Counted from the stretch's first letter, positions 25,536 to 34,970 are shown. The stretch: DNA of 64,000 nucleotides from Ornithinibacillus sp. 4-3 (GCF_040958695.1 NZ_CP162599.1:716001-780000), one strand, 5' to 3'. Program-made: numbers and translations. Notes: generated by a model not told the origin, from the sequence alone.

Positions 25536-26552
25536 ATGAAATTATTTTCGCATTCATCCCAATTAATAAAACTATTAATCAATATCATAGGAATTTTTCT
25601 GATCGTTTTCTCGATTGGTGTTTCTATTTCTTATGGTGCAACAAAAATTGATTTACATATAATTTGGCAGGCTGTTTTTAATTTTAATGAGGGAGATAAG
25701 GCACATCAGGTTATTTGGGAGTTACGCATTCCACGTGCTTTAGCTGCAGTATTAGTTGGCGCATTTTTAGCTGTATCTGGGGCAGTGATGCAAGGAATGA
25801 CACGTAATCCTCTTGCATCACCTTCTATTATGGGTGTAACAGATGGTGCAGCATTTATGCTAGTAATTATTTTAGCATTCTATCCAGCAGTTTCTAATAT
25901 TGGCCTAATATTCTCTTCTTTTTTAGGAGCAGGGGTAGCAGTAACACTAGTATTTTTAGTAGGATCCTTTTCTAGTGGCGGCCTAACTCCTGTAAAACTA
26001 GCGTTAGCTGGGGTTGCTATAGGAACCTTATTGCGTTCTGTTTCTTCTATTCTTTCGTTACATTTCCAACTGGAGAAAGATATTGGTTTTTGGCTTGCAG
26101 GTGGATTAGATGGAGTAGGATGGAATGAGATAGTTATTCTTCTTATTGTTGGAGTTATTGGAATGGCATTAGCGTTATCCATTGCAAAATCTATTACTGT
26201 TCTCAGTCTTGGAGATGATTTATCTACTGGATTAGGACAGAATAATACATTGATTAAAGTTTCTGGTATTGTGGTTGTGTTGATATTAACAGGTGTGGCT
26301 GTTTCTATTGCAGGTTCTGTTGGGTTTATAGGGCTCATTATTCCGCATATTACACGTTTTATTATTGGAACGGATTATCGTTGGATTATTCCAACCACAG
26401 CAGTATTTGGAGCCTTATTGCTGGTAAATGCAGATCTTATTGCACGACTAATTAATGCCCCTTTTGAAACACCAGTAGGAGCAATTACATCTATTATTGG
26501 TGTTCCTTTCTTTCTTTATCTAGCAAGAAGCAGTGGGGGTGACAAAAAATGA
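25536..26552 (+). CDS. FecCD-family iron-siderophore permease, subunit 1
   Basis: A 338-residue permease with about ten helices. It carries FecCD motifs: WELRIPRALAAVLVGAFLAVSG, MQGMTRNPLASPSIMGVTDGA, the coupling region LSLGDDLSTGLGQN and GSVGFIGLIIPHITR. It starts at ATG 25536 after an AGGAG site and overlaps the next permease by 4 bp. It forms a heterodimer with the product of 26549. Confidence 0.92.
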   Translation: MKLFSHSSQLIKLLINIIGIFLIVFSIGVSISYGATKIDLHIIWQAVFNFNEGDKAHQVIWELRIPRALAAVLVGAFLAVSGAVMQGMTRNPLASPSIMGVTDGAAFMLVIILAFYPAVSNIGLIFSSFLGAGVAVTLVFLVGSFSSGGLTPVKLALAGVAIGTLLRSVSSILSLHFQLEKDIGFWLAGGLDGVGWNEIVILLIVGVIGMALALSIAKSITVLSLGDDLSTGLGQNNTLIKVSGIVVVLILTGVAVSIAGSVGFIGLIIPHITRFIIGTDYRWIIPTTAVFGALLLVNADLIARLINAPFETPVGAITSIIGVPFFLYLARSSGGDKK

Positions 26553-27571
26553 ATACAATTGAGAAGAAAAAACGTCTTCGGTTTTGGTTAATTATTAGCA
26601 TTTTAATCATAGGAATAATTGCTTTTTTCTTTATCAGTTTGAGTTTAGGTATGATTTCCATTTCTCCAAAAGAAGTAATTCAGACACTAATGGGGCAAGG
26701 GACAGATAGGCAGGAGCTTGTACTATTTAAATTTCGTATGCCAGGAATTATTTTAGCATTACTTATTGGAGCTGGTTTAGCTGTTTCCGGAACAATTATG
26801 CAAGGTATTACACAAAATGGTCTTGCTGATCCAGGAATTTTAGGAATTAATTCAGGTGCAGGTTTTGCGATTGTTTTATTTCTTTATTCTTTTCAAGGAA
26901 TTATCCCCGCTAGCAGTGTGCTTAGCACCTATATGCTTCCTTTTGTAGCTTTAGTAGGGGCATTTACAGCAGCAATTTTGATTTATACTATTGCTTGGAA
27001 AAAAGGAGTTTCTCCAATTCGCCTGGTCTTAGTTGGAATTGGAGTGAATGCTGCATTTGGTGCTCTATTAACAATATTACAGCTACGAATGGATCCACAA
27101 AATTATCGCCATGTAACTATTTGGCTTTCTGGAGAAATATGGAGCGCAAACTGGGATTTTGTTTATGCTTTATTGCCATGGATGTTGATTCTTATTCCTG
27201 TTGCAATGATAAAGGCAAGAAATTTAAATGTCTTTCATTTAGGAGATGATATAGCTTCCGGTTTAGGTACACATGTAGAAAAAGAAAGAGGATTTTTATT
27301 TTTTATTGCTGTAGCATTGGCAGGAGCGGCAGTAGCAGCCGGTGGAGCAATTGCTTTTTTAGGATTAGTTGTTCCACATATTGTTCGTAAGCTAGTTGGG
27401 CCATTACATAATTATGTAATTCCTATTTCAGCTTTATTGGGAGGATTTATCTTGATAATTGCTGATGTTATTGGAAGTAATATTCTAGCACCAACAACAA
27501 TCCCTGTAGGAATTGTTGTAGCAATTGTTAGTACTCCTTATTTTGTTTATTTGCTGATGAAAACAAATTAA
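26549..27571 (+). CDS. FecCD-family iron-siderophore permease, subunit 2
   Basis: A 340-residue permease, partner of the preceding one. Motifs include FRMPGIILALLIGAGLAVSG, MQGITQNGLADPGILGINSG, HLGDDIASGLGTH and GAIAFLGLVVPHIVRKL. The start codon overlaps the upstream stop (ATGA), indicating translational coupling. No ATPase follows on this strand; the ATPase at 23228 is the likely partner. Confidence 0.92.
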   Translation: MNTIEKKKRLRFWLIISILIIGIIAFFFISLSLGMISISPKEVIQTLMGQGTDRQELVLFKFRMPGIILALLIGAGLAVSGTIMQGITQNGLADPGILGINSGAGFAIVLFLYSFQGIIPASSVLSTYMLPFVALVGAFTAAILIYTIAWKKGVSPIRLVLVGIGVNAAFGALLTILQLRMDPQNYRHVTIWLSGEIWSANWDFVYALLPWMLILIPVAMIKARNLNVFHLGDDIASGLGTHVEKERGFLFFIAVALAGAAVAAGGAIAFLGLVVPHIVRKLVGPLHNYVIPISALLGGFILIIADVIGSNILAPTTIPVGIVVAIVSTPYFVYLLMKTN

Positions 27572-27974
27572 AAAAGAGAAGGAATTACGTTTGCAGTATC
27601 ATGTGGTGGAGGAAAACTTCCATAGAGAATCGTTGGTGAAGTAGAGGCTTTTGAACAAGCTTACAATATTTGATGCTTGAAAGTATATTACGAACTTTGT
27701 ACAAAGCAGTTTGACGATACCTAGCGATACAGCATTGATGATAACTGCCTTATATTCTCCGAATAACTAAAGCTAAATAAAACTTTTTTCGAATAAATAA
27801 AGAAAAAGCTATCTTTTTAAATGGATAAGTGTTACACTACGTACAACTTAATTGTTTGTGTTAGCAATACAGGATTTATGTCAATGCATATAATGTATAT
27901 CATCGTCTTGAATTATTATCAGAACAACCAAAGTAATAAACGTGCATAAAATGATGCACATGGAGGAATTATCT
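27572..27974. other. Gene-poor region with a possible decayed short ORF
   Basis: Just after the permease, two frames together read LQYHVVEENFHRESLV and EVEAFEQAYNI, separated by a stop or frame break (27591-27674). This looks like a small decayed protein that I do not recognise. The remainder should include the long 5' leader usual for cold-shock genes, but no cold-box was identified. Confidence 0.3.
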
Positions 27975-28169
27975 ATGAACACAGGTTCAGTAAAATGGTT
28001 TAACGCAGAAAAAGGTTTCGGTTTCATTGAAGTTGAAGGTGGAGACGATGTATTCGTACATTTCTCAGCAATTCAAAGCGATGGTTTCAAAACATTAGAA
28101 GAAGGTCAACAAGTTACTTTTGATATCGAAGAAGGCAACCGTGGACCTCAAGCAACTAACGTTAGATAA
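27975..28169 (+). CDS. csp: Cold-shock protein, CspA/CspB family
   Basis: This 64-residue single cold-shock domain protein begins [23 protein letters not shown]1 is KGFGFIEV and RNP2 is VFVHFSAI. It binds single-stranded RNA/DNA as an RNA chaperone. ATG 27975 was chosen for the TGGAGGAATT site and family length; the upstream in-frame start at 27942 has no site. Codon use is strongly biased, as for highly expressed genes. A strong terminator follows. Confidence 0.96.
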   Translation: MNTGSVKWFNAEKGFGFIEVEGGDDVFVHFSAIQSDGFKTLEEGQQVTFDIEEGNRGPQATNVR

Positions 28170-28183
28170 GATTTTATAGTAAG

Positions 28184-28213
28184 AAGCTCTTCTGTTATAG
28201 AAGGGCTTTTTTT
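28184..28213 (+). terminator. Rho-independent terminator of csp
   Basis: AAGCTCTTCT (28184-28193) and AGAAGGGCTT (28199-28208) form a 5-base-loop hairpin followed by a run of seven T. Confidence 0.9.
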
Positions 28214-28243
28214 ATTTTTCTATTTTCTTGATTGCAGCATGAA

Positions 28244-28266
28244 AAAAGACGCTTAAAACGTCTTTT
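28244..28266 (-). terminator. Minus-strand terminator of a decayed gene
   Basis: On the minus strand AAAAGACG pairs with CGTCTTTT across a 7-base loop and is followed by more T. It lies just past the end of the minus-strand remnant at 28295. Confidence 0.6.
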
Positions 28267-28294
28267 AAAGTCAATATTGATTTTTAAGAAGAAG

Positions 28295-28514
28295 TTAATA
28301 TATTTTATAAGCTTGTCCTGTTTCTAATCCTAAAACACACTTGCGATATGATAAGCCAACTCGTTTAGATGTAGTAGGTTCAAATCCCTGAAATAATTTT
28401 CCATACTTTCACTTGGCTATACGGCAGAAGATACTGTTTTTAACGGGTCATCCATTAAAAGTCCTGTTGTGCCAATCGTTCTAGTTGCTCCAAACTAATA
28501 AGATTTTCAAACAT
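28295..28514 (-). pseudogene. Unrecognised decayed gene
   Basis: After an AAAGGAG site the minus strand reads MFENLISLEQLERLAQQDF-stop. Other frames continue with GFEPTTSKRVGLSYRKC and VLGLETGQAYKIY-stop near the terminator at 28244-28266. A good ribosome site, broken frames and a terminator in the right place suggest a former ~70-90-residue gene. I cannot name the family. Confidence 0.4.
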
Positions 28515-28778
28515 TTTGCTCCTTTCATGCTTTATATATAGTGCAAGCTTTAAATATAGTTTAGTGAAGCGGATTATCTTGTTATATCGAATTTTTCGAT
28601 TGATAGCCATTTGTTTACTTAAAAAGCTTCCATACTTTTCTGTTTTCAAATTTACTTAGAGGATAATAGCATTTCATTTTTTGGGAATTTCATATGAATT
28701 CTGACTATTTGATTGACCTATATTATGGAGTATAGTAATATTTGGCTACCTATCAGTAAGGAGTTTTTGTTATAGAAG

Positions 28779-28942
28779 GTTCTGACTCCAACTAAGATAC
28801 GAGATGCTGCTTTAAGTTATTTAGCGTATTATGATTTGTTTTTATTAGATCAAATTGCAGAAGATATAGAGATTAGAAAATTTTTATATATTCTCACTAT
28901 AAAATCTCTTTTTATAAGGATAAATTACGCTTTGAAAAGTGA
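28779..28942 (+). pseudogene. Decayed TetR/AcrR-family regulator, N-terminal fragment
   Basis: The sequence VLTPTKIRDAALSYLAY, then LDQIAEDIEIRKF, is the TetR DNA-binding domain (IRDAAL...IAEDxGIxK). In the next frame it continues IYSHYKISFYKDKLRFEK-stop, matching the usual SIYSHYKSKEDLF segment. A frameshift and internal loss leave about 50 residues with no ligand domain. It sits just upstream of an intact MFS exporter that it probably once repressed. Confidence 0.75.
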
Positions 28943-28999
28943 GTAAAAGCTATTTTACCTATGTTTTGAGATGGTAACGGCTAGGGGGAATCCAAAAAA

Positions 29000-30397
29000 A
29001 TGGGACAGAAAATTAATCATAAGGGTGTTGTGGTAGTTGTTATCTTAGCGACATTTTTATTTTCATTTAGTCAGTTTTTATTAATCACAGCATACCCAAC
29101 AATTATGGCTGAATTTGATATAAATGCTACTCAAGTACAATGGCTTACTACAGCATTTTTACTAACAACAATTGTTTTTATTCCAATGACCGCTTATCTA
29201 TCAAATACGTTTTCATCAAAAAGCCTTATTGTTTTTGCGCTTTCCTGTTTAGCTATTGGTACAGTAATTGGAGGATGGTCACCAAATTTTATTACATTAG
29301 TATTCTCAAGAGCAATTCAAGCAATGGGTGCAGGTATTATTCTTCCACTTGTCCAAACCATATTATTGACTATATTTCCATATGAGCGTAGAGGTGCTGC
29401 AATGGGCCTTCTAGGAGCTGTATCGAATGTAGCACCAGCAAGTGCACCGGCTCTTTCTGGCATCATAATCGATATGTATAGCTGGCGTTCTCTTCATTGG
29501 GTTATATTGCCCTTAATAGTAGTAGCTTTAATTTTAGCTGTATTTGCAATGAAAGATGTGTTGGAAAAGCAAGAATCGAGATTAGATGTTTTTTCCATTA
29601 TTCTTTCTGCAATAGGTTTCTCTTTTTTCATTTTTGGTTTAAGTAATATAAGTGTGACTGGATTTATGGATAAACTTGTAATTCTTCCGCTTTTTATTGG
29701 AATTATAGTGCTTTACCTTTTTGTACGTCGTCAATTACATTTGACTTTACCAGTTCTTAATGTGCAATTGTTTTCTAATTCTATCTTTCGGTTAGCATCG
29801 ATACTTGTTTTTATTAATTTAATGCTATTATTATCTACAGAGACAATACTACCTATGTTTGCACAAACTGTTCTACAAACAAGTGCATTTTTATCTGGTT
29901 TTCTTTTGCTTCCAGGAACCATTTTGCTATCTATCATGACATTTGTGTCAGGGAATTTATATGACCGTTACGGCGGTAGAAAAATTACTATTATAGGATT
30001 TTTATTTACATTTATAGCTTTATTATTATTAAATGCTGTGGGCATGGAAAGTTCTCCATATTTAATTGCCATATATTTTTGTTTATTTATGCTTGGTTTT
30101 GGATTAACACTAATGCCACTAGTTACGGTAAGCATGAATGCATTGGACAACAAAGACATTCCTCATGGATCTGCGATTATTAATACTGTGCGACAGTTTG
30201 GAATGACATTTGGAGTTATTACACTTTCCACTATTATCAGTGTCACTACTTCAAATATGGATGCATCTTATAGAGTGAGTACATATTGGGGAGTAACTTA
30301 TTCATTTATTGTTATGGCACTATTAGCTTTGGTAGGGTTTTTCCTTGCAAGATTTATAAGAGAAAAGCAAAGAAATGCAAACTCAGTAGAATTATAG
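29000..30397 (+). CDS. MFS drug exporter, DHA2 (EmrB/QacA/LmrB) type
   Basis: A 465-residue transporter with about 14 transmembrane helices. DHA2 features visible are WLTTAFLLTTIVFIPMTAYL, motif A-like YDRYGGRKI, and RAIQAMGAGIILPLVQTILL with ERRGAAMG (motif C region). It should export lipophilic compounds using proton motive force. AGGGGGA precedes ATG 29000. Its adjacent TetR gene is decayed, so expression may be constitutive. A terminator follows at 30411. Confidence 0.9.
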   Translation: MGQKINHKGVVVVVILATFLFSFSQFLLITAYPTIMAEFDINATQVQWLTTAFLLTTIVFIPMTAYLSNTFSSKSLIVFALSCLAIGTVIGGWSPNFITLVFSRAIQAMGAGIILPLVQTILLTIFPYERRGAAMGLLGAVSNVAPASAPALSGIIIDMYSWRSLHWVILPLIVVALILAVFAMKDVLEKQESRLDVFSIILSAIGFSFFIFGLSNISVTGFMDKLVILPLFIGIIVLYLFVRRQLHLTLPVLNVQLFSNSIFRLASILVFINLMLLLSTETILPMFAQTVLQTSAFLSGFLLLPGTILLSIMTFVSGNLYDRYGGRKITIIGFLFTFIALLLLNAVGMESSPYLIAIYFCLFMLGFGLTLMPLVTVSMNALDNKDIPHGSAIINTVRQFGMTFGVITLSTIISVTTSNMDASYRVSTYWGVTYSFIVMALLALVGFFLARFIREKQRNANSVEL

Positions 30398-30410
30398 ACT
30401 CATATATGAG

Positions 30411-30450
30411 AATTCACCCTAAAAAAGTTGAAATGGTTTTAGGGTGAATT
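30411..30450. terminator. Terminator after the MFS gene
   Basis: AATTCACCCTAAAA (30411-30424) pairs perfectly with TTTTAGGGTGAATT (30437-30450); TATATT follows. A/T tracts inside both arms could allow function in either direction. Confidence 0.8.
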
Positions 30451-30590
30451 TATATTCATCAAAGGGAAGGGGCATGCCTTGCTTCCTTTGCGTTATTTGT
30501 AAAATCTAATTAAGAGGATATTCCTCTAGATTTCTGAGTTACGAATGCTTTCACAACTAATCTATAAATTTTTTCATTACATCTAAGCTT

Positions 30591-30830
30591 CTACTTATTT
30601 TCAAAGAAGGCCTCTGCTTTTTCTAAATAAATGGCTTGGTCTGGAGATAAGTCATATTCTTCAACAATCGCATCAACTGGACAAACGGCTACACACGCAC
30701 CACAATCAATACAAATATCAGGATCAATATAAAATTGATCTACGCCTTCCTCTATACAATCAACAGGGCAGACACTTACACATTCTGCCGCTTTTTCTTT
30801 ACTACATGGGTCAAGAATAACGAAAGCCAT
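30591..30830 (-). CDS. 7Fe-type ferredoxin
   Basis: A 79-residue ferredoxin. The first cluster motif C9-x7-C17-x3-C21-x3-C25 (DPCSKEKAAECVSVCPVDC) has the [3Fe-4S]-type spacing of FdI-like ferredoxins. The second, CIDCGACVAVCP, binds [4Fe-4S]. The short C-terminal tail (DQAIYLEKAEAFFENK) matches FdxA-type Bacillus ferredoxins. It follows the ferredoxin reductase gene by 40 bp in the same direction, which suggests an electron-transfer pair. Confidence 0.9.
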   Translation of the reverse strand: MAFVILDPCSKEKAAECVSVCPVDCIEEGVDQFYIDPDICIDCGACVAVCPVDAIVEEYDLSPDQAIYLEKAEAFFENK

Positions 30831-30870
30831 AAAGTAAATCCTCCTTCAATTTGTAATTATTTTTTCAGTT

Positions 30871-31851
30871 TTAGAACATGGCTGTAGAATGTTTTGGTTG
30901 AATTCGTGCTTTTGGGTCCATATAATTTTTTGCATTATTGATTGCGGTTGGACCTTCTCCAAAGCCTGTTGCAATTAGTTTTACTTTTCCTTCATACGTA
31001 CAAATATCACCAGCAGCATAGATTCCAGGAATATTAGTTTCCATTTTAGAGTTCACAACAATACTATTCTTTTCTATTTCTAATCCCCAATCTTTAATTG
31101 GTCCGAGGCTGGATACAAATCCGTAATTACAAATAACATCATCAACATCTAATTCAATCAGTCTTTCTCCTTTTATTTCTTGTAAAATCAGTTTTTCAAT
31201 TCGATTTGTCGCAACAATGGAAGCTGTTGTAAAAGGAGTAAGTTTTTTAACCGTAGATTTATTTAATTGATTTACACTATGCTCATGGGCACGAAAATCG
31301 TCTCTACGATGGACAAGCGTAACTTCTGAAGCTATTTTCTCTAGCATTAATGCCCAATCTACTGCGGAATCACCACCACCAAGAATAGCAACTCGTCTAT
31401 TTTTAAATTTATTTATATCTTTTACATAATAATATAGGTTCGTTCCTTCAAAAGTTTCGCTTTCCCCAGCATTTAATCTTCTTGGTTGAAAAGCACCATT
31501 GCCAGCAGTAATAATAATTGTTTTGGTTAGGTGTATGTCACCAGTGTTTGAAATAAGCCGAAATGTGCCGTCCTCTAAACGTTCTAGTTGTTCGATTGAT
31601 TGACCAAGTATAATTTCAGAGTTAAATAAGTTCATTTGTTCTTCTAATTGATCAATCAGCTCTTGTGCTTGGATTTTAGGAAATCCTGCTACATCATATA
31701 TGTATTTCTCTGGATAAAGTGCTGTTAACTGTCCTCCAATTTGAGGCAAGCTATCTATTACTTTGACACTTGCTTGACGCATACCACCATAAAAAGCGGT
31801 AAATAATCCAGTCGGGCCAGCCCCAATAATGGTTATATCAACTTGATCCAA
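30871..31851 (-). CDS. Ferredoxin--NADP+ reductase, thioredoxin-reductase-like (YumC type)
   Basis: A 326-residue FAD enzyme. The FAD motif is [16 protein letters not shown], the NADPH motif [14 protein letters not shown], and the second FAD contact [14 protein letters not shown]. It lacks the redox CxxC of thioredoxin reductase, as in Bacillus YumC-type ferredoxin reductases. With the adjacent ferredoxin it would pass electrons between NADPH and ferredoxin. The upstream region faces a SufR-like regulator and carries a repeated 13-bp sequence. Confidence 0.9.
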   Translation of the reverse strand: MDQVDITIIGAGPTGLFTAFYGGMRQASVKVIDSLPQIGGQLTALYPEKYIYDVAGFPKIQAQELIDQLEEQMNLFNSEIILGQSIEQLERLEDGTFRLISNTGDIHLTKTIIITAGNGAFQPRRLNAGESETFEGTNLYYYVKDINKFKNRRVAILGGGDSAVDWALMLEKIASEVTLVHRRDDFRAHEHSVNQLNKSTVKKLTPFTTASIVATNRIEKLILQEIKGERLIELDVDDVICNYGFVSSLGPIKDWGLEIEKNSIVVNSKMETNIPGIYAAGDICTYEGKVKLIATGFGEGPTAINNAKNYMDPKARIQPKHSTAMF

Positions 31852-32255
31852 TGTAATACCTCTTTTCTATTTCTTTTTGCTAATTAAAAACCTAACTTTC
31901 GTAAAAATGATCATTTAATTAACTTTTTATACCTAAAAGTATAAATAATGAAAATATAACTGTCAAGACGCAATATGATAAGCGTAGAAAAGAAATTTCT
32001 GTTATGTTTCAAAAGTAAATTAGTACGCTAATCAGTATATAATTAACTTTTTAAACTAAAATGTTGAAAAAATAAAAAATAAGATATAAACTAGATAATT
32101 ATAGAAAGAGGTGACTTATTAGCATAGCAAATATTTTACATAGACCATACAACGAGTTATTCATTATCAAAGGGGTTTTATGATGAACTTTACGTCATAT
32201 TTTAAAATGGAAAATGTTATGCTATGATGAGGATAACTACCCTGGAGGTGAAAAA
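31852..32255. promoter_or_regulatory. Divergent promoter region with a repeated 13-mer
   Basis: AATTAACTTTTTA occurs exactly at 31917-31929 and again at 32041-32053. A 12-of-13 reverse copy lies after the flavin reductase gene (34232-34244). The first copy precedes the ferredoxin reductase operon, the second the SufR-like gene, making them candidate operators. No other feature was found in these 400 bp. Confidence 0.4.
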
Positions 32256-32912
32256 ATGAAGAACTCTCGTCTAACAACAAAAGAAAAACTTATTGATTTA
32301 TTAAAAAAGCAAAATGAAATGACAGTAAGTCAAATGGCGCAAGCGTTAGACATCACAGAAATGGCAGTTAGAAAACATCTTAATATTCTTGAGAGAGATT
32401 CCTTTCTGCATATCTCTGAAGTAAAGCAACCCTTGGGTCGCCCTGTTCAGGTTTTTTCACTAGCACCTAAAGCTGATATACTCTTTCCGAAAAATTATGA
32501 TAATCTAACTTTGGATTTTTTAAATGATTTACAAGAAATGCAAGGAAATGAAATCATTGATCGTCTATTTGAGAATAGAGGTAAAAGACTTGCAGGTAAG
32601 TATTTTCCTTTTATGAAAGATATTTCTTCAAATGAAGCGATGGTTGAGACATTAAAGGATATTCAAATCGACAAAGGATATATGGCTGACGTGATTAAAA
32701 TAGATGAGCATCAATTTGAATTGATTGAACATCATTGTCCAATTTTTGAAGTGGCTAAAAATTTTAAACAAGCGTGCCATTGTGAGACAAATATGTTTAA
32801 AGAAGTTTTAAATACAGAGCATGTACAAAGAACAAGCTGTAAAGCAGATGGAGATCATCATTGTCATTTCCTTATTAAATTTACTGAGGATGATATACCT
32901 GTTACAAGTTAA
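32256..32912 (+). CDS. SufR-like iron-sulfur transcriptional regulator
   Basis: This 218-residue protein has an N-terminal winged helix (TTKEKLIDLLKKQNEMTVSQ, MAQALDITEMAVRKHLNIL) and a C-terminal cysteine region. There the spacing is C-x12-C-x-C-x18-C-x7-C (HHCPIFEVAKNFKQAC, CETN, SCKADGDHHCHF). Spacing and His residues are those of SufR-type [Fe-S] repressors. ATG 32256 was chosen for its GGAGGTG site. Neighbours (ferredoxin, its reductase, superoxide dismutase, flavin reductase) suggest an oxidative-stress/Fe-S regulon; no suf genes are present here. Confidence 0.82.
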   Translation: MKNSRLTTKEKLIDLLKKQNEMTVSQMAQALDITEMAVRKHLNILERDSFLHISEVKQPLGRPVQVFSLAPKADILFPKNYDNLTLDFLNDLQEMQGNEIIDRLFENRGKRLAGKYFPFMKDISSNEAMVETLKDIQIDKGYMADVIKIDEHQFELIEHHCPIFEVAKNFKQACHCETNMFKEVLNTEHVQRTSCKADGDHHCHFLIKFTEDDIPVTS

Positions 32913-32991
32913 TTTCTACCTAATCTTTTATGCATAATTATTATACTAAATAGTTTATAAAGTATTAATTAAAAATTTGGAGGGATTTATA

Positions 32992-33615
32992 ATGACCACA
33001 TTTTCATTACCAGCATTAAATTATGGATTCGACGCATTGGAACCAGTTATTGATCAAAAGACAATGGAAATTCATCACGGAAAACACCATCAAACATATG
33101 TAACTAATCTGAATGCGGCGCTTGAAGGACATGAAGAATTAAAAGGAAAAACATTGGAAGAGCTACTTGCTAATTTAGGTACATTACCAGCACCTATTCA
33201 AACAGCTGTTAGAAATAATGGGGGAGGACATCTAAATCACTCGCTATTCTGGGAAATACTGACTACTCCTAAAGAGAATAATTCTCCGACAGGTGATTTA
33301 GCTGAGGCGGTCAACCAAAAGTTTGGTAGTTTTGAAAATTTTCAGGATGAATTTACGCAAGCGGCAACAGGAAGATTTGGCTCTGGATGGGCTTGGCTAG
33401 TTGTTAATAATCAGAATGAGATTAATATAACGAGTACGCCAAATCAAGATAATCCGATTATGGTAGGGGAAACAGCTATTTTAGGTTTGGATGTTTGGGA
33501 GCATGCCTATTATCTAGCTTATCAAAATAGAAGACCTGAATATATAGCGAATTTCTTTAAAGTTATTAATTGGGATGTTGTTTCTCGTAATTATGAAAAA
33601 GCTTTAAATAAATAA
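32992..33615 (+). CDS. sodA: Superoxide dismutase, Mn/Fe type
   Basis: A 207-residue cytosolic enzyme. Metal ligands are visible as the His in [13 protein letters not shown], the His in [11 protein letters not shown], and Asp/His in [13 protein letters not shown]. The Gly pair in NNGGGHLNH and QDNP (Gln/Asp region near the outer sphere) fit Mn-type SodA. ATG 32992 has a GGAGGG site; the preceding TTG lies inside that site. It lies 80 bp after the SufR-like gene and has its own terminator. Confidence 0.94.
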   Translation: MTTFSLPALNYGFDALEPVIDQKTMEIHHGKHHQTYVTNLNAALEGHEELKGKTLEELLANLGTLPAPIQTAVRNNGGGHLNHSLFWEILTTPKENNSPTGDLAEAVNQKFGSFENFQDEFTQAATGRFGSGWAWLVVNNQNEINITSTPNQDNPIMVGETAILGLDVWEHAYYLAYQNRRPEYIANFFKVINWDVVSRNYEKALNK

Positions 33616-33627
33616 TAACTTTTATCT

Positions 33628-33660
33628 ACAAGATAAGATGCCTTTAGGCTCTTATCTTGT
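33628..33660 (+). terminator. Terminator after sodA
   Basis: ACAAGATAAGA (33628-33638) pairs with TCTTATCTTGT (33650-33660), with extra GCC/GGC pairing inside; TTATTTG follows. Confidence 0.75.
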
Positions 33661-33733
33661 TTATTTGATGAAGTAATTTCGGGTTGCGAACAAAATTCTA
33701 AAAATGTTAAATCATAAGGAGAGAAGTGAGACA

Positions 33734-34225
33734 ATGAAAGTTGATATTTTTAAGGAAGCAATGGCAAATTATCCTACAGGTATTTCAATTGTTACATCAA
33801 ATGATGAACAAGGTAATCCAATAGGCTTAACGGTTAATTCATTTGCTTCTGTATCACTAGATCCATTACTTATTTTATGGTCAATTGATAATAGAGTTTC
33901 TACATATGAGGCATTTAAAAAAGCAGATAAGTTTGCTGTTAATATTTTAGCGAATGATCAAGCAGAAATTGCTAAATTATTTGCAAGCAGTCTTAGCAAC
34001 CAGGAGAGATTTGAAGGTTGCGACTGGAATTCATCAGCATATCAATTACCAATTATTAAGAATGCTGTGGCTTCATTGCAATGTAAAACATTCCAGCAAG
34101 TCCAGGCAGGAGATCATATTATCTTTATTGGTGAGGTTATTGAAATTGACATAGAAAAAAGACAACCTCTTTTATACCATAGAAGAAAAATGGGAGGATT
34201 TCCAGAAAGCTTCCATGAAAGCTAG
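33734..34225 (+). CDS. Flavin reductase-like FMN-binding protein
   Basis: A 163-residue protein of the HpaC/flavin-reductase split-barrel family. It shows AMANYPTGISIVTSNDEQGN, LTVNSFASVSLDPLLILWSI, FAVNILANDQ and a late GDHIIFIGEV. Such proteins reduce FMN or FAD with NAD(P)H for a monooxygenase, or act alone. No monooxygenase is adjacent. ATG 33734 fits the family start better than 33704, which lacks a ribosome site. Confidence 0.85.
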   Translation: MKVDIFKEAMANYPTGISIVTSNDEQGNPIGLTVNSFASVSLDPLLILWSIDNRVSTYEAFKKADKFAVNILANDQAEIAKLFASSLSNQERFEGCDWNSSAYQLPIIKNAVASLQCKTFQQVQAGDHIIFIGEVIEIDIEKRQPLLYHRRKMGGFPESFHES

Positions 34226-34283
34226 CCTAAGAAAAAAGTTAATTAATTGATGACAAAAAGAAAAATTAACTATAGGAGTAATA

Positions 34284-34301
34284 ATTTGTAATATTACAAA
34301 T
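34284..34301. promoter_or_regulatory. 18-bp perfect palindrome, candidate operator
   Basis: ATTTGTAAT is followed directly by ATTACAAAT. It lies ~165 bp upstream of the DUF1307 lipoprotein gene. The repressor is unknown. Confidence 0.4.
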
Positions 34302-34465
34302 GCATAAGTGTTTTTTAGTTTATGTAATAGCATCAATGGGTAAAGATACTTATATAGTATTACGTTTGTGTTACAAAATTGCTAAAGTGTTATTTTAGTT
34401 TGACTTTGATCATGTAATTCGGTAAGTTAGTAATTATTTCAAAAAAATGGATAGGGGAAAAGTAA

Positions 34466-34930
34466 ATGAAGAAAAATCTTCGAAATATCATGTTTTTATT
34501 TATATTAACTGCTATGGTGACATTAGTAGCTTGTGGTTCAAGTGAAAAGGTTACCCTTGAAGGTGATGTAGATGGTGCAACACAAATCGTCACTTTTGAA
34601 GCTAAAAAAGATAAAATTGAAAAAGTAGAAATGAAAATAGCTCAAACATATGAGTCTTTGAATATGTCTTCTAAAGAGGAAGCTGAATCTACAATGGGTG
34701 AATTGATGGAAGAAGCGTTTGCGTCAGCGAATGAATCCGATGGAGTCGACGTTAGTGTTGGCTTTGAAGATGAAGAGCTTATTGTAGAAGCAAATATAGA
34801 TTTCACAAAAGCAGATACAGATGCTTTAGATGAAATAGGTATGGGGCTTGGATCATCTTTAGATGATGAAGATTTAAGCTTGGAGAAAGCTGTTAGTGAT
34901 TTAGAAAGTCAAGGTTTTGAAAAGAAGTAA
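34466..34930 (+). CDS. DUF1307/YehR-type lipoprotein
   Basis: A 154-residue lipoprotein with signal MKKNLRNIMFLFILTAMVTL, lipobox LVAC, then an acidic mature domain (VTLEGDVDGATQIVTFEAKK, ESTMGELMEEAFASANES). This matches the YehR-like DUF1307 family of secreted lipoproteins of unknown function. It is a single gene with a strong bidirectional terminator. Confidence 0.75.
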   Translation: MKKNLRNIMFLFILTAMVTLVACGSSEKVTLEGDVDGATQIVTFEAKKDKIEKVEMKIAQTYESLNMSSKEEAESTMGELMEEAFASANESDGVDVSVGFEDEELIVEANIDFTKADTDALDEIGMGLGSSLDDEDLSLEKAVSDLESQGFEKK

Positions 34931-34970
34931 ATTAATAGATTAATATAGTTTTGGATTAATAGATTTTAAA

